The translations under genes were made by a program, and so were the position numbers. The notes beneath the pieces were generated by a model that saw only the letters and a program-made list of their open reading frames with translations, was not told the DNA's origin and did no database searches. A DNA stretch of 40,125 nucleotides from an uncultured Prevotellaceae bacterium (GTDB taxonomy: Bacteria > Bacteroidota > Bacteroidia > Bacteroidales > Bacteroidaceae). Shown here piece by piece: positions 23,971-31,584 of the stretch. Location of the stretch: NCBI GenBank assembly GCA_937900485.1, contig CALCEL010000116.1, forward strand, positions 1 through 40,125. Reading direction: 5' to 3'. Each line of letters opens with the position of its first letter. Within the stretch, counting starts at the first letter, position 1.

Positions 23971-24963
23971 TCAGAGCCTTATTCCCAAGAACGTCCTGAT
24001 TCTCCATTTTGTGTTATTGATCTCTAGACGTTCTTGTTGTCCCGTCTTTGAGTAGTTGTACACAATTGTCGCTCCCATGAAATATTTTTTCCATGAGTGC
24101 ACCACGGCACCTCTTGCTGTGATGATGACCTCCGGAAAACTATAGTCCATGGTCTGTCGTTCGTTATCTATGTACATTCGTCTGTAGCCGTAGACGATGA
24201 ATGTGGGTAGGGAAGATATATGTAAGAGCCAGTTGTGTCTGAGTACGAAGTTGTAACCATATCCGCAACCGATGCCCACGTTTACTGTTTTGAGGTGTAT
24301 GGCTAACGTGTTGTCCAGTTTCTCCGTGACATTCTTTATGTCTTGTGCGTGAAGTGACGCTCCAATCATCACGCTTCCCGCAGACTTCCGTTGTATGTAT
24401 GACTGTGTGAATGCCGCAGGATAAGAGAACCGTTTATAGTTGAGGACGTAGTAGCCGTTCAGATTCAGCGTCTGAACAGTAAGTATGTCATTTGGGAGGT
24501 CCGTGATGTAGCTGTCGTTCATCTCGATATATCCTTTGAAGTTTTTGGCTCTCTGGTATATCACCTCACCGCCGAAACGGTTGCCGTAGGAGTTGATGTT
24601 CAGCTCGTAGTCTTTGTATCTGCCTGCTATGAGTGCAGGATTTATAGCAGCTCCGAGGGTGATACCCCGGTAGGTGGCGGCTATGCTAAGCGTGTTTTTT
24701 ATGTCCGCCTCCGCTTTGGTGTGGAAAATGTCTCCACTCAACTGTCCGAGTGTCTCGATGGACGCACCAGATATGTTGACACGCGCCTTCAGCGTGAATC
24801 TCTCTGACGGCCTTTGGATATAGTTCGTGTCAATGTTTACATTATTATATTTTTCTGTTAAGATACTGTCCATGAGTACCAGGTTACGATACACTCTGGA
24901 TGTGTCGGATTGTGCATTGGTGGATAGGTTGCCTAATACTATAAAAAACAAGAAACACATCAT
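23971..24963 (-). CDS. DUF4421 beta-barrel-like outer envelope protein
   Basis: 330 residues from ATG 24963. The frame is open to 25110, but the added 49 residues lack a signal peptide and run into a hairpin element; MMCFLFFIVLGNLSTNAQ is a good signal peptide. After it comes the DUF4421-like start (DTNYIQRPSERFTLKARVNISG) and alternating amphipathic strands (LSIAATYRGITLGAAINPA, YELNINSYGNRFGGEVIYQ, VNVGIGCGYGYNFVL), ending IRTFLGIRL with a hydrophobic C-terminal residue, typical of outer-membrane barrels. The function is unknown. It follows nadC on the same strand, separated by the 25071-25175 inverted repeat. Confidence 0.75.
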   Translation of the reverse strand: MMCFLFFIVLGNLSTNAQSDTSRVYRNLVLMDSILTEKYNNVNIDTNYIQRPSERFTLKARVNISGASIETLGQLSGDIFHTKAEADIKNTLSIAATYRGITLGAAINPALIAGRYKDYELNINSYGNRFGGEVIYQRAKNFKGYIEMNDSYITDLPNDILTVQTLNLNGYYVLNYKRFSYPAAFTQSYIQRKSAGSVMIGASLHAQDIKNVTEKLDNTLAIHLKTVNVGIGCGYGYNFVLRHNWLLHISSLPTFIVYGYRRMYIDNERQTMDYSFPEVIITARGAVVHSWKKYFMGATIVYNYSKTGQQERLEINNTKWRIRTFLGIRL

Positions 24964-25070
24964 GTCGTGTAACGCATTGTGTTTCTTTGGTATGCCAATC
25001 AAATACGATAATAATATTTTGGTGTTACTGGTAGTCAATGTTTGTGTCTGATTTATGTGTGTGATATCTG

Positions 25071-25175
25071 TTCCGTATGTCTTATGGATACACATTACAT
25101 ATATGTACACTTCACGTCATGTCGTGATGGCCACGGGGTGAGTGTCAATGATGTGTGTTGATAAGACATACGGAA
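25071..25175. repeat. 105-nt multi-stem inverted repeat between nadC and the DUF4421 gene
   Basis: Outer arms of 15 bp match exactly: TTCCGTATGTCTTAT 25071-25085 with ATAAGACATACGGAA 25161-25175. After a 2-nt internal loop, 25088-25095 pairs with 25151-25158 (one U-G pair if read as plus-strand RNA). Then 25107-25115 pairs with 25138-25145 with one bulge, and CGTG 25123-25126 closes with CACG 25132-25135. No T-run follows on either strand, so it is not a normal terminator. It may be a miniature mobile element or a structured RNA. Confidence 0.75.
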
Positions 25176-25185
25176 AGTAATCGTG

Positions 25186-26061
25186 TCACTTGATAATCAG
25201 CTTGTCACTTCCAGCAGCCTTGAAGCTCATGTCAAGTCCCTTCACGGAATGTGTCAATGCTCCGAATGAGATGAAGTCGACGCCTGCTTTTGCGTATGGA
25301 ATCATAGTGTCAAAAGTTATGCCGCCGCTTGACTCTGTCTCAGCTCTTCCGTTGACAATTTTTACGGCCTTCTCCGTGTCTTCCGGAGTGAAGTTGTCAA
25401 ACATAATACGGTCGCAACCTTCAGCGAGAGCCTCGTCCAGTTCTTTCCAGTTGCGTACCTCACACTCGATCTTCAAGTCCTTATTGTGGTCTTTGCAGTA
25501 CTGCTTTGCTCTTGAGATGGCGTTATGCACACCGCCGCAGAAGTCGATGTGGTTGTCCTTGAGCAGAATCATATCGAACAGTCCGATACGATGATTCATG
25601 CCTCCTCCGATCTTCACAGCCTCCTTCTCAAGCATACGCATTCCAGGAGTGGTCTTTCTTGTGTCGAGCACACGTGTCTTAGTGCCGGCGTCGATGAGCG
25701 CCTGTTGGTATTTGTGTGTCATTGTGGCAATGCCGGACATACGCTGCAGTATGTTCAGCATGAGTCTCTCTGTCTGTAACAGACTCTGCTCCTTGCCTTT
25801 CACTGACATCACGATGTCTCCCGGCTTCACGTGAGCGCCGTCGTTGATGTATACCTCAACTTCTAATGTCGGGTCGAAACGGTTGAACACTTGCTTGGCA
25901 ATTTCCACGCCTGCGAAGATTCCTTCCTCTTTGATCAACAATTTGCTTTCGCCAACAGCGTCTGCCGGGATGCAGCAAAGTGTGGTATGGTCTCCGTCAC
26001 CGATGTCCTCTGAAAAAGCGAGGTCTATAAGTTTGTCGTTTAATTCTTCTACTGATAACAT
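25186..26061 (-). CDS. nadC: Nicotinate-nucleotide pyrophosphorylase (quinolinate phosphoribosyltransferase)
   Basis: 291 residues from ATG 26061; the in-frame ATG at 26085 overlaps the upstream stop. NadC joins quinolinate and PRPP, releasing CO2, to give nicotinate mononucleotide in de novo NAD synthesis. Family marks: EDIGDGDHTT near the N terminus, LQRMSGIATMT, the LDTRKTTPGMRMLEKEAVKIGGG segment (split here as TRKTTPG and KEAVKIGGG), HRIGLFDMILLKDNH, IECEVRNWKEL, IMFDNFTPED, and ESSGGI with the phosphate-binding Gly pair, followed by DFISFGALTHS. It sits 12 nt after the small outer-membrane gene, as part of the cstA-led minus-strand run. Confidence 0.95.
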   Translation of the reverse strand: MLSVEELNDKLIDLAFSEDIGDGDHTTLCCIPADAVGESKLLIKEEGIFAGVEIAKQVFNRFDPTLEVEVYINDGAHVKPGDIVMSVKGKEQSLLQTERLMLNILQRMSGIATMTHKYQQALIDAGTKTRVLDTRKTTPGMRMLEKEAVKIGGGMNHRIGLFDMILLKDNHIDFCGGVHNAISRAKQYCKDHNKDLKIECEVRNWKELDEALAEGCDRIMFDNFTPEDTEKAVKIVNGRAETESSGGITFDTMIPYAKAGVDFISFGALTHSVKGLDMSFKAAGSDKLIIK

Positions 26062-26072
26062 GATAAATTTAT

Positions 26073-26546
26073 TTAAAAAAAACAACCGAGTTCAATTGCG
26101 AATCCTAATGTCCTTCCTGACTCAGAGAAACCAAGGTCATATCTTATGCTTGGCTCAATAGTCAGATTTCTGTTCAAAAAGTAGCAGTAACCTAATTCTG
26201 CCGTCACCTGAAAGTCATCATATAAGTTGTGATTGGAGATGAAATTGGCTCCGGCGCCCACAAATATTCCGCAATTATCGAAGAAATAACGTAGTTTTCC
26301 CCCTAATCTGAAATATTGTATGTCTGAATCGTAGTAGTTGACATCGAACGTGCCTAAAAGGAGAAGGTCTTTCTCTATCATGTATCCGGCATTGGCGCCG
26401 ACATCGAACGACATATCCGTCTTGTTGTTAAAAGAGAGATCTAAGCCGTTAAGATTAGCTCCGAGATATTTCTTGCCCTTCTCAAATTGCGCTGACATGG
26501 ACAGACAGCATAAAAATGTAATTAGAAAAATAAGTGATTTCTTCAT
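26073..26546 (-). CDS. Small outer-membrane beta-barrel protein
   Basis: 157 residues. A signal peptide (MKKSLIFLITFLCCLSMSAQ) is followed by a run of amphipathic strands (KKYLGANLNGLDLSF, DVGANAGYMIEKDLLLLGTF, YFRLGGKLRYFF, GIFVGAGANFIS, QVTAELGYCYFL, LTIEPSIRYDLGF), ending in LGCFF with a C-terminal Phe, the usual sorting signal for outer-membrane barrels. The size fits an eight-stranded OmpX/porin-like barrel. The role is unknown. It lies 24 nt after the 64-aa membrane gene and 12 nt before nadC. Confidence 0.75.
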   Translation of the reverse strand: MKKSLIFLITFLCCLSMSAQFEKGKKYLGANLNGLDLSFNNKTDMSFDVGANAGYMIEKDLLLLGTFDVNYYDSDIQYFRLGGKLRYFFDNCGIFVGAGANFISNHNLYDDFQVTAELGYCYFLNRNLTIEPSIRYDLGFSESGRTLGFAIELGCFF

Positions 26547-26570
26547 TGTCTTTTTGTTTATCCTTGTTCT

Positions 26571-26765
26571 TCACAGACCATTGTTGTCTGTATTCTTGTA
26601 TTCCTCCTTTTTCTTTAGTGCCCAGTGTAAGGCTACGAGTATGAAGGCATAAATGACCAACTTATATAAGTTGTCCATCCACGCGTTCCATGTTATACCA
26701 TAATAAATATAGAATGCGCATCCTGTAACGAAGAACGCAAGAGGTACCCAATTGTACTTTTTCAT
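26571..26765 (-). CDS. 64-residue membrane protein coupled to cstA
   Basis: Two hydrophobic segments (about 6-23, WVPLAFFVTGCAFYIYYG, and 33-48, LYKLVIYAFILVALHWAL) and a charged tail. The start overlaps the cstA stop by one base (TAATG), which points to translational coupling. It may be an accessory subunit of the transporter; that is inference from position, as the sequence itself has no known motif for me. Confidence 0.7.
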   Translation of the reverse strand: MKKYNWVPLAFFVTGCAFYIYYGITWNAWMDNLYKLVIYAFILVALHWALKKKEEYKNTDNNGL

Positions 26766-28276
26766 TATTCAGTTTTTTTGTTGTAGTTTAGTGTCCAGTA
26801 AATAAATCCTGCAAATGTTATTAATGTGACGCCGATTCCTATGGCATAGCTTATGCTGTGTGGTAATTCTAATCCTTCTGGGGCTATCAGTATGTATGTG
26901 GAGCATACCGACGTCATCCATATCGCAGGGATTACAGGGATGATGTATCCGTAACGTCTCGCACCTTCATATTGTCTGCAGTGCTTGTACATCCACACGG
27001 ACGCTGACCAGAGTGTGAAGATGGACAGTGTCTGGTTGAACCATGCGAAGTATCTCCATAAAATGTCAAACTTCACGAACATCAGTGTGCCCGCTATGAC
27101 GAATATCGGCAGAGAGAGTAAGACTCTCTTGTATATCTTGTCCTGACTGTAATGTGTGAAGTCGGAAGCGATGAGACGCGCTGAGCGGAAGGCTGTGTCA
27201 CCGCTTGTGATTGGCGCTGCCACCACACCTAAGATGGCGAGAACGGCTCCTACAGTGCCAAGCCATGTGGAACATATCTTATTAACTATGATGGCTGGGT
27301 TCGGGTTTGTCGTGCCGCCATTGGTCATGATTGCCCACAGTTTCTCGTATGGTGTGGCGCTGTCTGACATGTTGAACTGGCTGACGTCGAATGAGTCTGC
27401 GAACTTGATTGAGGCGGCGGCCCAGATGAGCGCCACAAATCCCTCGGTGATCATCGCTCCGTAGAATATAGGCTTTCCGTATTTCTCGTTCTTGATGCAT
27501 CGTGCCATCATCGGTGACTGGGTGGCATGGAATCCGCTGACGGCTCCGCATGCTATGGTTATACATAATCCCGGGAAGATCGGTATGGAGCTGTGAGGGT
27601 GATGGTTGGAGAATGCCTCTGTTATCTCCGGCATTGAACCGTTTGTGGTGAATATACCATAGGCTACACCCACTGCCATCATCAATAATGCGACGCCGAA
27701 TATCGGATAGATCTTTCCAATGAGCTTGTCGATAGGAAGAAGCGTGGCTAAGATGTAGTATAGGAATATGAGGAACACCCAGAAGGTCGGGTTGCTGAGG
27801 ATCGAGCCGTTGTCTATAATGTTTGCGATCAGGCCCGCAGGTGTGGTCACGAATACTGCTCCCACGAGTATCATGAGTATGAGTGACAAAACGCGCATAG
27901 ACAGACGGGCTAAACCGCCGAGCTCATCACCGACAATCTCTGGAAGACTGGCGCCGTTTTTCCTGATGCTGATCATGCCGGACAGAAAATCATGTACTGC
28001 ACCGCCGAATATACAGCCCAACACAATCCAGATATACGCTGACGGACCGAACAGGAAACCTTGAATGGCTCCGAAGATTGGACCAGTGCCGGCTATGTTG
28101 AGAAATTGAATAAGGAAAACCTTCCAAGTGGGCATTGGAATGTAGTCAACGCCATCGCCTGACGAGTAACATGGTGTTTTTCTGCTTGGGTCTGCCCCGA
28201 AAATCTTATCTACAATTGTTCCGTAAATGAAATATCCCACTAACAATAGCAGGACTGACATGAGAAAAGTGTACAT
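26765..28276 (-). CDS. cstA: CstA-family carbon starvation/pyruvate transporter
   Basis: 503 residues with many TM segments. The N-terminal signature is clear: GADPSRKTPCYSSGDGVD, PTWKVFLIQFLNIAGTGP, FGAIQGFLFGP and GGAVHDFLSGM, followed by ISIRKNGASLPEIVG, and later FHATQSPMMARC and GDTAFRSARLIASD, all typical of the family. E. coli members (CstA, BtsT) import pyruvate or peptides during starvation. This is the shorter Bacteroidota form. A promoter lies at 28361-28392, overlapping the divergent one for the GHL10 gene. It heads the run cstA, small TM protein, barrel protein, nadC. Confidence 0.92.
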   Translation of the reverse strand: MYTFLMSVLLLLVGYFIYGTIVDKIFGADPSRKTPCYSSGDGVDYIPMPTWKVFLIQFLNIAGTGPIFGAIQGFLFGPSAYIWIVLGCIFGGAVHDFLSGMISIRKNGASLPEIVGDELGGLARLSMRVLSLILMILVGAVFVTTPAGLIANIIDNGSILSNPTFWVFLIFLYYILATLLPIDKLIGKIYPIFGVALLMMAVGVAYGIFTTNGSMPEITEAFSNHHPHSSIPIFPGLCITIACGAVSGFHATQSPMMARCIKNEKYGKPIFYGAMITEGFVALIWAAASIKFADSFDVSQFNMSDSATPYEKLWAIMTNGGTTNPNPAIIVNKICSTWLGTVGAVLAILGVVAAPITSGDTAFRSARLIASDFTHYSQDKIYKRVLLSLPIFVIAGTLMFVKFDILWRYFAWFNQTLSIFTLWSASVWMYKHCRQYEGARRYGYIIPVIPAIWMTSVCSTYILIAPEGLELPHSISYAIGIGVTLITFAGFIYWTLNYNKKTE

Positions 28277-28360
28277 TGTCCGACGATTTTATAATTATTA
28301 AAATACTTGCGTTTTGATGATTATAAGATATAAATTAAATTAAATATGTGTATTTTGCGG

Positions 28361-28392
28361 CAAAATTAGTAATTATTTGTTACCTTTGCAAA
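28361..28392 (-). promoter_or_regulatory. Promoter of cstA
   Basis: On the minus strand TTTG (28389-28392) is followed after 20 nt by TAATTTTG (28361-28368), a full consensus match. Transcription should start near 28354, giving a leader of about 78 nt. Confidence 0.65.
28381..28388 (+). promoter_or_regulatory. -7 box of the GHL10 gene
   Basis: TACCTTTG matches TAnnTTTG, 22 nt before the ATG at 28410. TTTG at 28354-28357 lies 23 nt upstream, a little farther than usual. This site lies inside the cstA promoter footprint. Confidence 0.55.
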
Positions 28393-28409
28393 CAAATTAA
28401 CTTATAAAA

Positions 28410-30284
28410 ATGAATAATACCCGCATGCGAACTTTTTGTTTTGTAATGTTGCTCCTTAGTGTGTTGAATTCAAATGCTCAGCAAAGCATTTTCTCTTATG
28501 ATAATAAGCAACCTCTTCACGAGATACGTGCTGTATGGCTTACCACTTATCTTGGACTTGACTGGCCAAGGACTAAGGCTATCGACCAGAAAAGTATTGA
28601 GAAACAAAAGAATGAGTTGCGTGAGATACTTGACAATCTTCAATATGTGCATATTAATACGGTGTTGTTTCAGACTCGTTTGAGGGGTACTGTGTTGTAC
28701 CCATCAAAGTATGAGCCGTGGGATGAGTGTCTTACTGGAAAACCTGGTATTGACCCCGGATACGACCCTCTTAAATTCTGTATTGACGAGTGTCACGCAA
28801 GAGGTATGGAGTGTCACGCATGGGTGGTTTCTATACCCGTAGATAAGGAAGGACGCCAGAGGCAATATGGTGAAGGTTCGGTGACGATGAGACGTCCTGA
28901 CCTGTGCAAAAAGGCTGGAGGAGACTACTTCATGATGCCTGGTAACCCGGCGACGGCGGATTACATCGCTAGCATCTGCCGAGAGATAGCAGAGAAATAT
29001 GATGTGGATGGTATTAGCCTCGATTATATACGTTATCCGGAAAAGACATACAACTTCTCCGATAATGAGTTTTATGACAAACAAAAGACTAGTAAGAGCG
29101 TTGCCGAATGGAAACGTGATAATATCACTCGCATCGTGAGAAAGGTGCACGACAGGGTCAAGGCTGTTAAGCCATGGGTGAAACTCAGCAGCAGTCCGGT
29201 GGGTAAATACAGGTCGCTGACTGGACATGACGCCTCAGGCTGGAATTGTCTGGACGCTGTGTACCAGGACCCTGTGAAGTGGCTGAAAGAAGGTATCCAG
29301 GATATTTTGTTCCCGATGATGTATTTCAAGAATGGTAATTTCTTCCCGTTCATGTATGACTGGGCTCAGAATTGTGGAGGACGACTTGTCTGTCCGGGAC
29401 TTGGCGTGTATTTCCTTGACCCAAAGGAGGGAAACTGGGAGATTAATGACGTCAGGGCTGAGTTTTTTGAGTCAAGAAGAGCAAGACTCGGAGGCCAGGC
29501 GATTTTCAGAAGCGATTTTCTCACGAGAGATGTTGCGGGATTGTATGACTGCTGCCATGATGAGCTGTATATGTATCCTGCCTTGACTCCGCGAATGATA
29601 TGGCAACAGGACACTATAGCTCCGTCTAAGCCTACAGACTTGAGATTTACGGCGGAGAGAATACATTGGGAGAAGTCTACCGATTATGCTCCGTCAACGA
29701 TGGCGATACCGTCTTCTCCTCATAACTATGTGACGTATAACGTGTACGGGTCAAGAACATACCCTGTTGACACTAAGAACTCTGAGAATCTTATCTGCGG
29801 ACGTGTGATGAGCACTTCGCTTGTCATTGAGAACCTCACAGCCACTAAAAAGTATTTCGCTGTGACTGCAGTCGACAGGTACGGTAATGAGAGTGAGGCT
29901 GTGCAAGGGATGTACGAAGGTAGCGATCTCACACGTAACCTCGACGTGAAGAGGCTGATAAATAACACTTACATCACGGCGATACCTGTCATGCCAGAAC
30001 CTAATTATCATGACTTCGAGAATTCGAGCGACGATATCTTTGACTTCACGGAAATCAAGTTCGGAGAGTTCGACATGGATAATGCAATCATGTCTCAGCA
30101 GACAAAAGCGGATAAGTATAAGAGTAGGGAACGTATTGTATTGGTTCCTGTAAGCCATAAGGATACGTACGAAAAACCTAAGAAGATGTCTATCACGGCA
30201 AAGAATAATCTGCGTAAGAAGCTTAAGAGGGAGATGAAAGAGCGCATGCAGGCTGAGAAGGCAAATAATAATAATAATAATTGA
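28410..30284 (+). CDS. GHL10-family exported glycosidase-like protein
   Basis: 624 residues. A signal peptide (about 1-23, MRTFCFVMLLLSVLNSNAQ after a short start) is followed by a GHL10 TIM barrel: EIRAVWLTTYLGLDWP, NTVLFQTRLRGTVLYPS, DECHARGMECHAWV, DVDGISLDYIRYP with a likely catalytic Asp, VKLSSSPVGKY and DILFPMMYFKNG. A C-terminal fibronectin-III-like part (about 410-505) and a lysine-rich tail end in six Asn from (AAT)6. In E. coli the GHL10 protein DigH (YddW) cleaves denuded peptidoglycan strands; this one may act on peptidoglycan or another glycan in the periplasm. The MFS transporter follows 20 nt later. Confidence 0.85.
   Translation: MNNTRMRTFCFVMLLLSVLNSNAQQSIFSYDNKQPLHEIRAVWLTTYLGLDWPRTKAIDQKSIEKQKNELREILDNLQYVHINTVLFQTRLRGTVLYPSKYEPWDECLTGKPGIDPGYDPLKFCIDECHARGMECHAWVVSIPVDKEGRQRQYGEGSVTMRRPDLCKKAGGDYFMMPGNPATADYIASICREIAEKYDVDGISLDYIRYPEKTYNFSDNEFYDKQKTSKSVAEWKRDNITRIVRKVHDRVKAVKPWVKLSSSPVGKYRSLTGHDASGWNCLDAVYQDPVKWLKEGIQDILFPMMYFKNGNFFPFMYDWAQNCGGRLVCPGLGVYFLDPKEGNWEINDVRAEFFESRRARLGGQAIFRSDFLTRDVAGLYDCCHDELYMYPALTPRMIWQQDTIAPSKPTDLRFTAERIHWEKSTDYAPSTMAIPSSPHNYVTYNVYGSRTYPVDTKNSENLICGRVMSTSLVIENLTATKKYFAVTAVDRYGNESEAVQGMYEGSDLTRNLDVKRLINNTYITAIPVMPEPNYHDFENSSDDIFDFTEIKFGEFDMDNAIMSQQTKADKYKSRERIVLVPVSHKDTYEKPKKMSITAKNNLRKKLKREMKERMQAEKANNNNNN
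30264..30281 (+). repeat. (AAT)6 trinucleotide repeat at the 3' end of the GHL10 gene
   Basis: Six in-frame AAT codons stand just before the TGA stop and encode a terminal Asn6. Changes in repeat number would alter tail length without shifting frame. Confidence 0.9.
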
Positions 30285-30304
30285 CGTTTCCGGGAATAAT
30301 TATT

Positions 30305-31573
30305 ATGAGAGTGATATCACCAAGGTCAATAACAGATAAAAGACACATAGTACCTTTTATACTGATAACTTCGCTGTTTTTTGTGTGGGGATTTGCGAGA
30401 GCTATTCTCGACGTACTCAATAAACACTTTCAGGATTCTCTGTCCATTAGCATCACAGAGTCCGCGTTTGTACAGGTGGTGACTTATCTCGGGTATTTCC
30501 TCATGGCTATACCCGCCGGGCTGTTTATCAACAGGTTCGGCTATCGTTCGGGGGTGGTATTCGGCTTGTTGTTGTTTGCCTTCGGCTCCTTTTTATTTAT
30601 TCCGTGTGTCGTCATTAACACGCTGGAGGCTTTCCTCATCTGTCTCTTTATCATTGCTTGCGGTTTGGCGTTCCTTGAGACTTCAGCAAATCCGTATGTG
30701 ACAGAATTGGGTAGCGAAGAGACATCTACGTCAAGGCTGAACCTGTCACAGTCCTTTAATGGACTTGGAAGCAGCCTGGCTCCTCTCATCATGGGAGCTT
30801 TCCTCTTCGGAGGAAATTCAGAGGATGTGTCTTTCCCTTATACCATTATGGGGTTTATAGTAATATTAGTTGCGATAATATTCATGTTTTGTGACCTGCC
30901 GGAGATTAACAGAGACTCTAAAGGCGTGACAAAAGAGGTGGAGTTCGAGTTTTCTGACGATTCTGGCTTGAGTAATATCATGAGCCTTTTGAGAAGTCGT
31001 AAGTTCATGTTCGGACTTTTTGCGCTCTTCTCGTATGAGGTAAGTGAGATAAGCATCAACAGTTACTTCGTCAATTTCACAACGGGTATGGGGTGGATGA
31101 ACTCTGATACCGCTTCTTATATATTGTCTTTCTCACTCTTTATTTTCATGACCGGAAGGTTCTTCGGCAGTTGGGTAATGAGGACTGTTCCTTCTGAGAA
31201 AGTGCTGTATTATTGTGCTATAGGTAGCGTTGTAAGTATCATCTGCGTTATCACCACGTCTGTCTCAGAGAAGGGAGAGACGGAGTCACTGTCTCGCTAC
31301 ATTCCTGTAGTCTTCCTCATGCTGAATTATTTCTGTGAGGCGATAATGTTCCCGACAATCTTTGCTCTTACTCTCAAGGGTATGGGCAAACTTACCAAGT
31401 CTGCTTCGTCTGTGCTGATGATGACGCCGTTAGGAGGATGTGTCTTTCTGCTAATGGCGTATGTGGCGGACAGCACTGGATCTTTTGTGATACCTTTTAT
31501 TATACCTCTGATCGGGTATATCGTTATCGTAGTGTATTGTAAACGTATATTGTTCTTTAGACAATCAAAATAA
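30305..31573 (+). CDS. FucP-type MFS sugar transporter
   Basis: 422 residues from ATG 30305; the ATG at 30281 overlaps the preceding stop and adds eight residues. About twelve TM segments. The start PFILITSLFFVWGFARAILDVLNKHFQ, the FVQVVTYLGYFLMAIPAG segment and LETSANPYVTELG are hallmarks of the FucP/NagP/GluP proton-symporter group, which import fucose, N-acetylglucosamine, glucose or similar sugars across the inner membrane. The substrate cannot be told. Given the GHL10 neighbour, a glycan fragment or an amino sugar is a fair guess. It is the middle gene of a three-gene operon. Confidence 0.88.
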   Translation: MRVISPRSITDKRHIVPFILITSLFFVWGFARAILDVLNKHFQDSLSISITESAFVQVVTYLGYFLMAIPAGLFINRFGYRSGVVFGLLLFAFGSFLFIPCVVINTLEAFLICLFIIACGLAFLETSANPYVTELGSEETSTSRLNLSQSFNGLGSSLAPLIMGAFLFGGNSEDVSFPYTIMGFIVILVAIIFMFCDLPEINRDSKGVTKEVEFEFSDDSGLSNIMSLLRSRKFMFGLFALFSYEVSEISINSYFVNFTTGMGWMNSDTASYILSFSLFIFMTGRFFGSWVMRTVPSEKVLYYCAIGSVVSIICVITTSVSEKGETESLSRYIPVVFLMLNYFCEAIMFPTIFALTLKGMGKLTKSASSVLMMTPLGGCVFLLMAYVADSTGSFVIPFIIPLIGYIVIVVYCKRILFFRQSK

Positions 31574-31584
31574 ATTGGTATATT

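Noticed and set aside
24964..25110. N-terminal extension of the DUF4421 protein
   Set aside because: It would start inside the 105-nt hairpin element and delay the signal peptide by 49 residues.
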